Of a stretch of DNA of 51,554 nucleotides, positions 25,584-34,064 are shown one piece after another. The stretch is from Gammaproteobacteria bacterium (lineage in GTDB: Bacteria; Pseudomonadota; Gammaproteobacteria; Enterobacterales; Neiellaceae). Position numbers and translations under genes: made by a program. The notes below the pieces were generated by a model, which ran no database searches, was not told where the DNA came from, and was given only the letters and a program-made list of their open reading frames with translations. How positions within the stretch are numbered: position 1 is the stretch's first letter; each line of letters starts with the position of its first letter. Where the stretch lies: NCBI GenBank assembly GCA_017425245.1, contig JAFOOX010000003.1, positions 1 to 51,554 of the forward strand. The letters are read 5' to 3'.

Positions 25584-25961
25584 ATGCCCAGCTATCCGCT
25601 GACCATGTTGTATGACGGTGACTGTGCCCTGTGCAGCCGCGAAGTTGTGCTGCTGAAAAGCAGGGCTAAGCCGGAGCGCTTGCGTTTTCAGGACATCCGC
25701 GCCGCCGATTTTGACCGCACCGGTGTTGGCGTCAGCCAGCAGGAGTTGCTGGCGGCACTGCATGTGATGAGCGCCGATGGCGCCTTGCTGCGCGGCCCAG
25801 AGGCGATGCGGGCGGTCTATACGGCGGTGGGCTGGGACTGTCTGGTACGGCTGAGCCGCCTGCCGCTGCTTAGCCAACTGTTCGACGGCGGCTACTGGGC
25901 CTTTGCCCGCTGGCGCCCGGCCAGTCGCCGCTGTGACAGCGGCAGCTGCAGCAGCGGCTAA
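25584..25961 (+). CDS. DCC-family thiol-disulfide oxidoreductase-like protein (DUF393)
   Basis: About 125 residues. The N-terminal LYDGDCALCSREV is the DxxCxxC motif naming the DCC family; RFQDIRAADF and GALLRGPEAMRAVY follow as usual. The C-terminus is short and Ser/Cys-rich (CDSGSCSSG). A thioredoxin-like fold is predicted, with unknown substrates. ATG 25584 is preceded by GAGGAG; the open frame starts earlier but without support. Convergent with the peptide transporter gene. Confidence 0.87.
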   Translation: MPSYPLTMLYDGDCALCSREVVLLKSRAKPERLRFQDIRAADFDRTGVGVSQQELLAALHVMSADGALLRGPEAMRAVYTAVGWDCLVRLSRLPLLSQLFDGGYWAFARWRPASRRCDSGSCSSG

Positions 25962-25969
25962 AACGACAA

Positions 25970-25989
25970 AGGCCGGCAGCTGCCGGCCT
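25970..25989. terminator. Palindrome between convergent genes
   Basis: AGGCCGGCAG/CTGCCGGCCT, a perfect 20-bp palindrome with no loop and no T-run, between stops at 25961 (+) and 26009 (-). Probably a shared transcription end. Confidence 0.5.
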
Positions 25990-26008
25990 GAAGACAGCCA
26001 TAAAACGA

Positions 26009-27502
26009 TCAGGCTTTTGGCTTATCTAACACAAGGTCGTGATCTGCGGTGACCTTGAGCTCGTCATCTATTGATGTGGTTTTGTCCTCGGCCCCGTGCA
26101 TCCAGTACACCAGCTTGTTAGCCATAAAGAACAGGATCACGGCGGCAATCACCGACGTAACAGCAATCCCGCCAAAGATGGCGATGGCGTTATCAACCAG
26201 CTCAGCCTCGCTCGCCTCCTCGCTACCGATCAAACTGCCGATCAGGCCGGCAATCTTGTTGGCAGCGGCGATAAACAGGAACCAGGTGCCCATCATCAGC
26301 GATGCTAAGCGCAGAGGCGCCAATTTGGTCACCATCGACAAACCGATCGGCGACAGGCATAGCTCGCCCAAGGTGTGGAACAGATAAGCGGCCACCAGCC
26401 ACCACATGGCCGCCCTGCCATCGGCTGCTGCAGCTTGGTCGAAGACCGCGCCAACCATGCACAGAAAACCAATCGCCAGCAGCACCAACGCCAGCGAAAA
26501 CTTCACCGGCGAGTTTGGCTCGCGTTGGCCTAGCCGCATCCAGATTAAGGCCACAATCGGTGCAAAGATAATGATGAATAGCGGGTTAAGCGACTGGAAA
26601 TAGGTTGTGGGCACTGTCCATGACCACTCCATCACCTCAACCGTGCGGTCGGTATAACGATCGGCGTAGATATTCATCAAGCCACCGGCCTGCTCAAAAC
26701 CAGCCCAGAAGATGATGGTGAACAAACCCAAGATCAAAATGACTTTAAAACGGTCAACCTCTTCGGCGGTCAACGGCGTTTTGCGCACCTCAGTACCGGT
26801 ATGCATCGCCGCATCGCGCTTGGCTGCCGGCGTTGTGCCAATATCGCCCAACAAACGCTGGGCCAGCACCATCTGCATGATAAGGCTGATCACCATACCA
26901 ATACCGGCGCAGATGAAACCCGCTTGGTAGCTGCCGCCAAAACCCCTAACCACCTCACCGACCACGATCCCGGAAAGGAACGCGCCAATGTTGATGCCCA
27001 TGTAGAAAATTGTGAAGGCGCCATCACGCCGCTGATCGCCAGGCTTGTACAAGTCGCCAACCATGGTCGAAATGTTTGGCTTAAACAAACCATTACCAAT
27101 GATCAGCAAGGTCAAACCGAGGTAGAGCATAGTCGTTTCATGGCCAGCTACCCACGCATGAGGGGTGCCCAAGGCAAACTGGCCCGCCGCCATCAAAATG
27201 CCGCCGGCAATAATGGCTTTGCGCTGACCAATCAGATTATCCGCCAACCAGCCACCGATAAGCGGGGTGATATAGACCCACATGGTAAAAGTGCCATAGA
27301 GGCTAATCGCGTCAGCTTGGCTCCAGCCCAGCCCTTTACCGCCAGCTGCCATCGCAGCATCGGCCAGATAAAGCACCAAAATGGCGCGCATGGCGTAGTA
27401 GCTGAAGCGTTCCCACAGTTCGGTGCCGAACAGCAGGAACAGCCCGGCCGGATGACCAAACGCAGTTCGCTGAGACGGAAGTTGTAACATTCCTGGATCC
27501 AC
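26009..27502 (-). CDS. Proton-dependent oligopeptide transporter (POT family)
   Basis: About 493-497 residues with some 12-14 membrane helices. The POT signature ELWERFSYYAMRA occurs near residue 28 (usual ExxERFxYYG, here with Ala for Gly), together with LIGGWLADNLIGQRKAI and the family block FYMGINIGAFLSGIVVG. It imports di- and tripeptides with protons across the inner membrane. It cannot be placed among DtpA-D from sequence alone. The start is either GTG 27502 or ATG 27490; neither has a clear ribosome-binding site. Monocistronic. Confidence 0.92.
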   Translation of the reverse strand: MDPGMLQLPSQRTAFGHPAGLFLLFGTELWERFSYYAMRAILVLYLADAAMAAGGKGLGWSQADAISLYGTFTMWVYITPLIGGWLADNLIGQRKAIIAGGILMAAGQFALGTPHAWVAGHETTMLYLGLTLLIIGNGLFKPNISTMVGDLYKPGDQRRDGAFTIFYMGINIGAFLSGIVVGEVVRGFGGSYQAGFICAGIGMVISLIMQMVLAQRLLGDIGTTPAAKRDAAMHTGTEVRKTPLTAEEVDRFKVILILGLFTIIFWAGFEQAGGLMNIYADRYTDRTVEVMEWSWTVPTTYFQSLNPLFIIIFAPIVALIWMRLGQREPNSPVKFSLALVLLAIGFLCMVGAVFDQAAAADGRAAMWWLVAAYLFHTLGELCLSPIGLSMVTKLAPLRLASLMMGTWFLFIAAANKIAGLIGSLIGSEEASEAELVDNAIAIFGGIAVTSVIAAVILFFMANKLVYWMHGAEDKTTSIDDELKVTADHDLVLDKPKA

Positions 27503-27848
27503 CCTAGATGTAATTTGTTTTGTTTATGGTTGGGTCGCGGCACCGGTGGCGCCGCGCCCGGCCGCCAGCAGGCGGTAGCGCCTGATGACGGTTAAAGCGG
27601 CAAAAACCGCGCAACCTTAGCCGATTCGTCACCCTGCCAGCAACGGACACACCACCATGGTGCAGTACCAGATCACGTTCAGTGCAGCGTACAGCTAACG
27701 CCAGCAATCGCGTGGCCCCATGCAAGAGTGCTGCCAGCGCCCTGCACCACAACAATCATCGGCCGCGCCCATGGCTGCGATAGGTTGCTTCCATACACAA
27801 CACAAATGAGAACTGCTATTGTTAACTCAACAACAGGAGGGGTAACCC
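27503..27848. other. Intergenic region upstream of the peptide transporter and DUF2061 gene
   Basis: 346 bp without a supported gene. It should contain two divergent promoters. A stretch AAATGAGAACTGCTATTGTT near 27805-27825 vaguely resembles a Fur box but matches only about 8 of 14 defined positions, so I do not call it. Confidence 0.3.
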
Positions 27849-28052
27849 ATGATCAAGACCACCACTTTCGCCATCATGCATTTCACCGTCGCCTTCACTG
27901 TCGCCTGGTTGTTGACCGGTGACGTGCTGGTGGGCGGCCTGGTCGCCACCGTTGAGCCGGCGGTCAATACCGTCGCCTACTTCTTCCACGAGAAGATCTG
28001 GCAGCGCATCGGCCGCCGTCAGCAGCAACAGGCTGCGGCGATCAGCGCGTGA
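27849..28052 (+). CDS. DUF2061 small membrane protein
   Basis: 67 residues: MIKTTTFAIMHFTVAFTVAW is one hydrophobic segment, GGLVATVEPAVNTVAYFFHEKIW the second. The invariant EP..NT..Y..HE..W pattern defines DUF2061. The start ATG has AGGAGG 8-10 nt upstream. It probably forms an operon with the DUF4250 gene 21 bp downstream. Function unknown. Confidence 0.9.
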   Translation: MIKTTTFAIMHFTVAFTVAWLLTGDVLVGGLVATVEPAVNTVAYFFHEKIWQRIGRRQQQQAAAISA

Positions 28053-28073
28053 CAAAAGAACAGGGGACAGTCG

Positions 28074-28265
28074 ATGTTTGCCAACTACCTGACCATGGAT
28101 GAGGCGATGCTGCTCAGCTTGGTGAACATGCAGCTGCGCAACCGCTTTGACTCGCTGGCGGCCCTCGCCAACTTCTATGAACTGGATGAACAGTCGCTGG
28201 ATCAGCGGCTGACCGCCGGCGGCTACTGCTACCACGCGGCCAGCAACCAGTACCGGGCCGGTTAG
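28074..28265 (+). CDS. DUF4250 small protein
   Basis: 63 residues with the DUF4250 pattern: MLLSLVNMQLRNRFDSLAAL followed by a short helix-turn ELDEQSLDQRL and Y-Y at the end. It is short and probably helical, with possible nucleic-acid binding through a small HTH-like fold, but nothing is established. RBS AGGGGACAG precedes. Its 3' end overlaps the stop codon of nsrR by 4 bp, tail to tail. Confidence 0.85.
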   Translation: MFANYLTMDEAMLLSLVNMQLRNRFDSLAALANFYELDEQSLDQRLTAGGYCYHAASNQYRAG

Positions 28266-28696
28266 TCGTCCAGCTGTAGCAGCTGACGTAACGGCTGAGG
28301 CCCGGCCAGCAGATCAGCCAAGGTATAGCGGTCAAGCACCGCCAGAAAGGCGCTGAGCGCCTCGTTGAAGATCCCCTTGAGGCGGCAACCATCGGTGATC
28401 ACGCACTGGTTAGCGGGGCCGAAGCACTCTACCAGCGCCAGATCTGGCTCCAGTTCACGCACCAGCGCTCCAAGGCTAATCTCGCTAGCCGGCTTGGCCA
28501 GACGAATGCCACCGCCTTTGCCCCGCAGCCCCGCCACCACTCCGTCCTGCACCAGCTGGTTAACCACCTTCATCAGGTGGCTGCGCGAGATGGCGTAGCG
28601 CTCGGCGATCTCGGCGATGGTGGCCAGTCGCTCCGGAGCGGCCCCCAGATAGAGCAGCACGCGCAGGGCGTAATCGGTGTACTGGGTGATCCGCAT
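28262..28696 (-). CDS. nsrR: Nitric-oxide-sensing repressor NsrR (Rrf2 family)
   Basis: 144 residues. The N-terminal winged helix begins MRITQYTDYALRVLLYL and contains SRSHLMKVVNQL and VRGKGGGI-like GLRGKGGGIRLAKPAS. The three cluster-ligand cysteines lie in ECFGPANQCVITDGCRLK (spacing C-x7-C-x5-C), matching NsrR more than IscR. The [Fe-S] protein represses NO-detoxification genes. The usual targets (hmp, norVW, ytfE) are not in this window. ATGCAT, the core of the NsrR half-site, occurs at about 28723-28728 just upstream, compatible with autoregulation. Confidence 0.9.
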   Translation of the reverse strand: MRITQYTDYALRVLLYLGAAPERLATIAEIAERYAISRSHLMKVVNQLVQDGVVAGLRGKGGGIRLAKPASEISLGALVRELEPDLALVECFGPANQCVITDGCRLKGIFNEALSAFLAVLDRYTLADLLAGPQPLRQLLQLDD

Positions 28697-28722
28697 CGGG
28701 CCCTCCGGTCTCTTGGCCTAAA

Positions 28723-28728
28723 TATGCA
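28723..28728. promoter_or_regulatory. Possible NsrR half-site upstream of nsrR
   Basis: ATGCAT within CTAAATATGCATTGGC, 27 bp before the nsrR start. The full NsrR site is an inverted repeat of AAGATGCATTT; only one half is seen. Confidence 0.3.
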
Positions 28729-28779
28729 TTGGCAGGCGATGTTATCACGCCAACGCGTAACCACAGGGTGGCAAAACCA

Positions 28780-28907
28780 CCACGGATGAGATCGAGATTG
28801 GCACGCCAGGCATCACCCAGCACAGGCCTCATCCGCCAGCCTGGCCCAGGTTCCTTGCCCAGATGCAGATCGGAGAGGTGAAGAATGCGAATCCGTTTTT
28901 CAGCCAT
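28780..28907 (-). pseudogene. Metallophosphoesterase, N-terminal remnant
   Basis: The frame from ATG 28907 encodes MAEKRIRILHLSDLHLGKE, the first metal-binding block (D-x-H) of calcineurin-like phosphoesterases, then about 20 plausible residues (RMRPVLGDAWRANLDLI). After that the frame runs into the nsrR promoter region with unrelated composition. The remaining metal-binding motifs (GD, GNH, H) are absent. The gene is therefore a 5' fragment cut off by a deletion near 28780. It directly follows another broken frame (28900-29130) whose stop overlaps its start. Confidence 0.55.
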
Positions 28908-29130
28908 AGGAGGACCTTTTCTTGCGGCTGGAGCGGCCCATCGCCGTTAACCGGCGATCCCCTAACGATGGCTGCGATCTATCCCATCCCGCACGGTCGA
29001 AAGTAAGGGAGTCCGGCAAGATTCCCCATTGCTGACGCCAACTTGACCTGGGGTAGCCGTCAAATTGCAGCGCAACCATCTTGGCGACGACACCCTCAGG
29101 GCGAGCAGATCTGCAAACGGCACCGCCTCC
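28900..29130 (-). pseudogene. Unidentified C-terminal ORF remnant
   Basis: On the minus strand an open frame of about 75 codons ends MGRSSRKKRSSYG, overlapping the ATG of the metallophosphoesterase fragment (TATGGCTGA). It contains KMVALQFDGYPRSSW and WGILPDSLTFDRAGW, which look like real protein, but upstream it dissolves into repeat-derived sequence. I do not recognise the family. The end-to-start overlap with the phosphoesterase suggests that both were once one operon, now decayed. Confidence 0.35.
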
Positions 29131-29139
29131 GTTGTGCAG

Positions 29140-29260
29140 GCGCGGCAGCCCGCTCTGCTGCTGCGCAGCCGCAATCTCGCGCCACAGGCGCATCTACCGC
29201 GTAGCGGTGACAATCAGCCGCCGCGTAGCGGCAACAACCAGCAAGCGCCGCAGCCAGTTG
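29140..29260. repeat. Hairpin array with GTA/GCA triloops
   Basis: CCGC-GTA-GCGG, GCCGC-GTA-GCGGC and related imperfect units with linkers such as AACAACC and TGACAATC. Same principle as the arrays at 1.5, 3.3 and 4.1 kb, but with a GTA loop in several units. No structured head copy is recognised beside it, so it may be an orphan or decayed array. Confidence 0.55.
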
Positions 29261-29344
29261 CCGCAACTAGCCCCGCGACAACGGTTAAGGATTACAGCGG
29301 GGGCACCAGTGCGGATTGGCGGCGCTGGCGGCAAAACAGCAGCA

Positions 29345-29809
29345 TTACAGCCAGCGCCGTACCCGCTGGCAGTAACGATTGAAGCTGTCGCCAAAACGGT
29401 GGGCCAGGGCCCGTTCTTCGGGGATGATCTGAAAACGGTTGAGGTAAAGCACAAAGGCGACCACCGCCAGCAATGCCGATCCCTTGCCCAGCCACAGCCC
29501 ATAGCCGAGCAGCGACAGCGCCATACCCAAGTACATCGGGTTGCGGGTGAAGCGGTAGATGCCACCATCGACCAGCTGGCTGCTCTGATGCGGCACGCGC
29601 GGATCCAAGGTGGTGCGTGCCAGCCGGAAACTCAGCGCCCCCCACAGGCAGATCACCACCCCAGCGGCCATCAGCAGCAGCGCTATCTCCGCCAGCAATG
29701 ACAAGGGCCACAGGGGGGGCAGCCACCAGATCAGCGCCGCCGTCAGCAGAACCACCAGCAGAGGTGGCAGTTTCAGTTCAAGCGGATGCAGTTTGCCGCT
29801 GCTCGTCAA
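29345..29809 (-). CDS. Isoprenylcysteine carboxyl methyltransferase-like membrane protein
   Basis: 154 residues with about four membrane helices. The C-terminal block GGIYRFTRNPMYLGMALSLLG and IIPEERALAHRFGDSFNRY are the SAM-binding and active-site features of the ICMT/PEMT superfamily. Bacterial members methylate unknown small or lipid substrates. It overlaps the preceding HD-GYP gene by 4 nt, so it is translationally coupled with c-di-GMP turnover, though no functional link is known. Confidence 0.88.
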   Translation of the reverse strand: MTSSGKLHPLELKLPPLLVVLLTAALIWWLPPLWPLSLLAEIALLLMAAGVVICLWGALSFRLARTTLDPRVPHQSSQLVDGGIYRFTRNPMYLGMALSLLGYGLWLGKGSALLAVVAFVLYLNRFQIIPEERALAHRFGDSFNRYCQRVRRWL

Positions 29810-31131
29810 TGGTTGCTGCCCTTGTCATCGTTAATCGCCATCAGATAGTAACGATCGATATCCCCGCTGAGAATGGCAAAAACCTCACCATCCAGCCGCC
29901 CGTCGTCGACCTGCCCGGCGATGATCTCCAGCACCTCACCGACCGGCAAGCGGCCTCGATAGGGGCGGTTCTGCACCAACGCCTGAAATATATCGGCCAT
30001 GGCGACGATGCGCGACGGCAGGTCTAGTTCAGCTGCCGTTTTGCGATAGGGGTAGCCACTGCCATCAAGGCGTTCATGGTGGTTCGCTGCCCAGCCGGCA
30101 ATAGGGCTATCGGCAAACAAACCGCGCAGGATCTGCTCGGTGTCGACGGTATGACGTTTGATATGGGAATACTCTTCGTCCGTTAGCGCTGTTCCCTTGT
30201 GCAGAATCTCGTCGGCCGTGCGCAGCTTGCCGATGTCGTGCAGCAAACCGGCAATCTCGATCTGCTGTTGCTGGCACAGCGATAGCCCCAGATCTGCCGC
30301 CAGCACGCGCGATAGCAGCGCGACCTTTTCGCTGTGTTCAAAAGTGAAGGGGCTCTTGGCATCGACGATGTGGGCGAGCAAACGGGCCAGTTGGGTGACC
30401 TCAGCAACGCGGAGCCGGCGACGACCAAAGTAGTCATCGCGAAACTGCTGACCAATAGCCTCAATGGAGGCAGCATCCATGGCGTACCAGAAACCATCCA
30501 GCGACACCAAATGAGCCATGGTATCCACCAGCTCCGGGGCAAACAGGGTGCCGCGATGGGCAAGAATGTTCTCGGCGATCAGCCCTTCATGCAGGGTGAT
30601 CAGATCCTGATGGCTCTCGCCCAGATAGCGGGCGCGCAGAAAGTCCACCCGGTCGGCGAGAAAGATCAGGCCACACATCAACCGCTCTTCATCGCCAAGC
30701 GGCAGTTGCAGCAGCTCTGTCCAAGCGCTGTGATGGTAACGGACCACAGTCGCAAAATGCGACAACACCGGACAGGCCATGAGGGCCCGCTCCCCGCGCA
30801 GGCAGTGAGCCTCGCTGTCTTCGGGTTGAAGGTTGGCGATCAAGCGCAAATGCTCGCGGCTGGAGGAGACGCCACAGTCATGCAGCAGGCCGGCAAAGTA
30901 AGCAAACTGGCAACGCGCTTCGCTCCAGCCCAACACCCGAGCGCACTTATAGGCGATGTAAGCCACCCGGTGGCCATGGTTTAGATCATCGATGCCGACA
31001 AAGTCGAGCGTTCGCGCCACCATGAGAATGGCATGCCGCAGATCGATGGTGAGCAGCCGCTCATCTGCAGGGTGGTCCATTGCTGCGCGCGGCACAGTAT
31101 CTCTCGGGCCGATTCCGGGCATGGTGTTCAT
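29806..31131 (-). CDS. Tandem-HD / HD-GYP c-di-GMP phosphodiesterase-like protein
   Basis: 441 residues. An N-terminal HD-like domain (residues about 25-210) has LLHDCGVSSSREHL and VVRYHHSAW. The second, complete HD-GYP domain has LLHDIGKL, IKRHTVDTEQIL, NHHERLDGSGYPY, MADIFQAL and NRPYR. It should hydrolyse c-di-GMP. No receiver or membrane segment is seen, so its input is the first HD domain or a partner. The start ATG 31131 has AAGG upstream. It is followed by, and overlaps, the methyltransferase-like gene. Confidence 0.9.
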   Translation of the reverse strand: MNTMPGIGPRDTVPRAAMDHPADERLLTIDLRHAILMVARTLDFVGIDDLNHGHRVAYIAYKCARVLGWSEARCQFAYFAGLLHDCGVSSSREHLRLIANLQPEDSEAHCLRGERALMACPVLSHFATVVRYHHSAWTELLQLPLGDEERLMCGLIFLADRVDFLRARYLGESHQDLITLHEGLIAENILAHRGTLFAPELVDTMAHLVSLDGFWYAMDAASIEAIGQQFRDDYFGRRRLRVAEVTQLARLLAHIVDAKSPFTFEHSEKVALLSRVLAADLGLSLCQQQQIEIAGLLHDIGKLRTADEILHKGTALTDEEYSHIKRHTVDTEQILRGLFADSPIAGWAANHHERLDGSGYPYRKTAAELDLPSRIVAMADIFQALVQNRPYRGRLPVGEVLEIIAGQVDDGRLDGEVFAILSGDIDRYYLMAINDDKGSNH

Positions 31132-31239
31132 CCTTGGTCAATGCCTGAACTGCAGTCTAGTCAACGCTACCGCATATGGTGCTACAAACGCCACGGGATG
31201 ATGCCGCGCGCACAGAACCGGGGCACTGGTGCTCCGCTC

Positions 31240-32004
31240 CTATCTGCACGTCGTTGACTCGCTGAGGAGACCGCTGACGGAGGCTAGCGGCGCCTGGCCA
31301 CACACAGCATCCAGCGCCAGCTGCACCATCTGCCCCAAACCCTGTTCGCGCTGCGCCGGGCTCATCGCCGGCTGGGGCACTGTGCAGTGGTCAGAGACGG
31401 TGAGCAGGGCCAGCGCCTCGCCACCACAGGCCGCCGCCGCACCATAGAGCCCCGCTGCTTCCATCTCAACCGCCAGCACCCCCAGCCGCTGCCAGCGGGC
31501 CAGCAGCTCGCCGTCGGGGTGATAAAACTGATCGGTGGAAAAGCAGTTGCCGACATGGAGCGCCAACCCCTGACGTTCGGCCTCGGCCACCACCTGATGT
31601 AGCAGCGGATAGCTGGCGATGGCGGCAAAATCATGGCCACCACAGCGCAGGCGGTTAACGCTAGAGTCGGTGCTGGCCCCCATGGCCACCACCAGATCGC
31701 CCAACTTCAAGTGGGAGGCAATGGCACCGCAGCTGCCCACCCGCACAATACGCCGCACCCCAAACTGCTGATACAGCTCAGTGGCATAGATGCTGATGCT
31801 GGGAATACCCATCCCCGAGCCCATCACCGACACCCGCTGGCCACGATAGTGGCCGGTATAGCCGAGCATGTTGCGCACGGCGGTGACCTGACGGAGATCG
31901 TCGAGATAGTGCTCGGCGATAAAGCGGGCGCGCAGCGGATCGCCGGGCATCAGCAGGGTTTCGGCAAAATCACCGGGATTGGCGGCGATATGGGGGGTGG
32001 TCAT
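31240..32004 (-). CDS. deoD: Purine nucleoside phosphorylase DeoD
   Basis: 254 residues, the hexameric trimer-of-dimers PNP class. It starts MTTPHIAANPGDFAETLLMPGDP, with IYATELYQQFGVRRIVRVGSCG, VEMEAAGLY and SDH (catalytic Asp). It phosphorolyses purine (deoxy)nucleosides to base plus (deoxy)ribose-1-phosphate, feeding DeoB next to it. Last gene of deoC-deoB-deoD, overlapping deoB by 4 nt. It is about 15 residues longer at the C-terminus than E. coli DeoD. Confidence 0.93.
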   Translation of the reverse strand: MTTPHIAANPGDFAETLLMPGDPLRARFIAEHYLDDLRQVTAVRNMLGYTGHYRGQRVSVMGSGMGIPSISIYATELYQQFGVRRIVRVGSCGAIASHLKLGDLVVAMGASTDSSVNRLRCGGHDFAAIASYPLLHQVVAEAERQGLALHVGNCFSTDQFYHPDGELLARWQRLGVLAVEMEAAGLYGAAAACGGEALALLTVSDHCTVPQPAMSPAQREQGLGQMVQLALDAVCGQAPLASVSGLLSESTTCR

Positions 32005-33209
32005 AGGTAGAGCTCCGCATAAAAGGACTGGCCAACGCCCGTTGGCGCCAGCTGCAAATGGTCACTCAGGGTGGCGCCGATATCGGCCATGCTCGCTCTG
32101 ACGCCCAGCCGCTGCGGCCGCACCCCGGGGCCAACCACCAGCAGCGGCACCCGCTCGCGGGTGTGATCCGTGCCCGGCCAGGCCGGATCGCAGCCGTGGT
32201 CGGCGCTCAGCACCAGCAGATCGCCGGGTTGCAGTGCCGCCAGCAGTTGCGGCAGCAGCTGATCGAAGGCTTCCAGCTCGTCGGCGTAGCCCTGAATGTC
32301 ACGGCGGTGGCCGTAGAGGGTATCGAAATCGACAAAATTGGTGACCACCAGCGTCTGCGCGCCGGCTCCCGCCAGCGCCTCTAGGGTGGCGGCCATCAGC
32401 GCATCACGGCCACTGGCCTTGACCATGCGGCTGATGCCGATGTGGGCAAAGATATCGGCCACTTTGCCCACCGCCACCACAGTACCGCCACCTTCGCACA
32501 GCCGCTGCAGCAGCGTCGGTGCTGGCGGCGGCATGGCGAAATCGCGGCGGTTGGTGGTGCGTTTGAAACTGGCGCCGCTGTCGCCAACAAAGGGGCGCGC
32601 GATCACCCGGCCGATGCGGTAGGGATCGCACAGCAGCCGGGTCTGCTCGCACAGCGTCAGCAGCCGCGCCAATCCAAACTGCTGCTCATGGGCGGCGATC
32701 TGCACCACCGAATCAGCCGAGGTATAAACAATCGGCCAGCCACAGGCCAGATGCTGCTCTCCCAGCTGCTCCAAAATGGTGGTGCCAGAAGCATGGCAGT
32801 TGCCCAGCACCCCGGCCGTGCCGGCTGCCGCCGCGATGGCGGCAACCAAAGACGCTGGCAGGCTGTGATGGCGCTCGGGGAAGTAGCCCCAGGGCTCCAC
32901 CACCGGCACCCCGGCCATCTCCCAATGGCCAGAAGGGGTGTCTTTGCCGCTGCTTAGTTCGCTGCAGGCGCCGGCCGCGCCGCCAAGCTCCACTGGCCCC
33001 AGTCCGTCGGGCCAGCTGCCAGCTTGGGCGGCAGCATCCGCCAGCCCCAACGACAAAAGATGAGGAATCGCCAGCGGTCGGCCCCGTTCAGCCAGTGACC
33101 AGCGCGCCAGCGTCGCCAAGGTGTTGGCCCCCTCATCACCAAAAATAGCGGCATCGGGCGCATGGCCAATACCAAGAGAATCGAGGATGCAGAGAATGGC
33201 ACGGGCCAT
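32001..33209 (-). CDS. deoB: Phosphopentomutase DeoB
   Basis: 402 residues, alkaline-phosphatase superfamily. ILDSLGIGHAPDA carries the first metal-binding Asp; GKDTPSGHWEMAGV holds the phosphorylated Thr; SADHGCDPAWPGTDHTRE supplies the late metal ligands. It interconverts (deoxy)ribose 1- and 5-phosphates, linking DeoD to DeoC. The start overlaps the deoC stop (TGATG). Confidence 0.95.
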   Translation of the reverse strand: MARAILCILDSLGIGHAPDAAIFGDEGANTLATLARWSLAERGRPLAIPHLLSLGLADAAAQAGSWPDGLGPVELGGAAGACSELSSGKDTPSGHWEMAGVPVVEPWGYFPERHHSLPASLVAAIAAAAGTAGVLGNCHASGTTILEQLGEQHLACGWPIVYTSADSVVQIAAHEQQFGLARLLTLCEQTRLLCDPYRIGRVIARPFVGDSGASFKRTTNRRDFAMPPPAPTLLQRLCEGGGTVVAVGKVADIFAHIGISRMVKASGRDALMAATLEALAGAGAQTLVVTNFVDFDTLYGHRRDIQGYADELEAFDQLLPQLLAALQPGDLLVLSADHGCDPAWPGTDHTRERVPLLVVGPGVRPQRLGVRASMADIGATLSDHLQLAPTGVGQSFYAELYL

Positions 33210-33961
33210 CAGCTGCCCCGCTTGATCTGGTCAACCGGTGCCCGGCGCAGGATATCGGCAATCAAGGCGCTGGCGCCGATACGGATAGCGCTGCTGTAAA
33301 GCGGCCGTTCGGGCCACAACTCGGCGGTCAGATTGAGGTAATCCAGCGCCTGCTCAACGCTACGCACCCCACCTGAATATTTGATGCCGGCCTTGCCGCC
33401 CTTGCTGGCGATCACTTGCAGCATCACCCGCGCCGCCTCAGGCGTGGCCCCCACCTTCACTTTGCCGGTGGAGGTTTTAAGCATGTCGGCGCCGGCCGCC
33501 AATGCCAGCTCCGAGGCCAGACGAATGCGCGTCGGGCTGTGCAGCTCCCCGGTTTCTAGAATCACCTTGAGCACTTTGCCTGCGCAGGCGGCGCGCACCG
33601 CCCGCACCATGGCATCGGCCTGTTCGGGCTGGTCCAGCAGCAGTGCACGATAGGGCAGCACCAGATCGATCTCATCAGCGCCCGCAGCCACCACCTGCGA
33701 GACCTCGGCCACCACGCTGTCAACCATCTGGCCGCCACCGGGGAAATTGGCCACAGTGGCTACCTTAATGCCGCTGCCGGCCAGCAGCCGAACCGCCAAT
33801 TTTACATGTTCTGGGGGAATACAGACCGCAGCCACCTTGCCCAAGGGGGTTGTAGCGGCCTGGCACAGCCGCTCGACATCGGCGGCGCTGGTGTCGTCAT
33901 CCAGTTTGGTCAGATCGAGCAGCGTCACCAGATGACGCAACAAAGGCAAAGATACCGCCAT
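33209..33961 (-). CDS. deoC: Deoxyribose-phosphate aldolase DeoC
   Basis: About 250 residues, TIM barrel. The Schiff-base lysine is in the FPGGG..LKTSTGK arrangement: ANFPGGGQMVDSV and MLKTSTGKVKVGAT, with a second Lys in GIKYSGGVRS. It cleaves deoxyribose-5-phosphate to acetaldehyde and glyceraldehyde-3-phosphate. ATG 33961 is chosen because GGAG lies 5 nt upstream; GTG 33967 is the in-frame alternative. First gene of the operon; deoA is missing compared with E. coli deoCABD. It is divergent from tcdA. Confidence 0.95.
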   Translation of the reverse strand: MAVSLPLLRHLVTLLDLTKLDDDTSAADVERLCQAATTPLGKVAAVCIPPEHVKLAVRLLAGSGIKVATVANFPGGGQMVDSVVAEVSQVVAAGADEIDLVLPYRALLLDQPEQADAMVRAVRAACAGKVLKVILETGELHSPTRIRLASELALAAGADMLKTSTGKVKVGATPEAARVMLQVIASKGGKAGIKYSGGVRSVEQALDYLNLTAELWPERPLYSSAIRIGASALIADILRRAPVDQIKRGS

Positions 33962-34064
33962 GGCCACTCCACAATGGGCACCCGGCGGCCACGGGCAGCA
34001 GAAGATGGAGCAGCCCGCCGCAACTGACTACAATGGCCGCCCCGCATTTGCCACCGAGCATAGC

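Noticed and set aside
27805..27825. Fur box before the DUF2061 gene
   Set aside because: Only about 8 of 14 positions match the 7-1-7 consensus.
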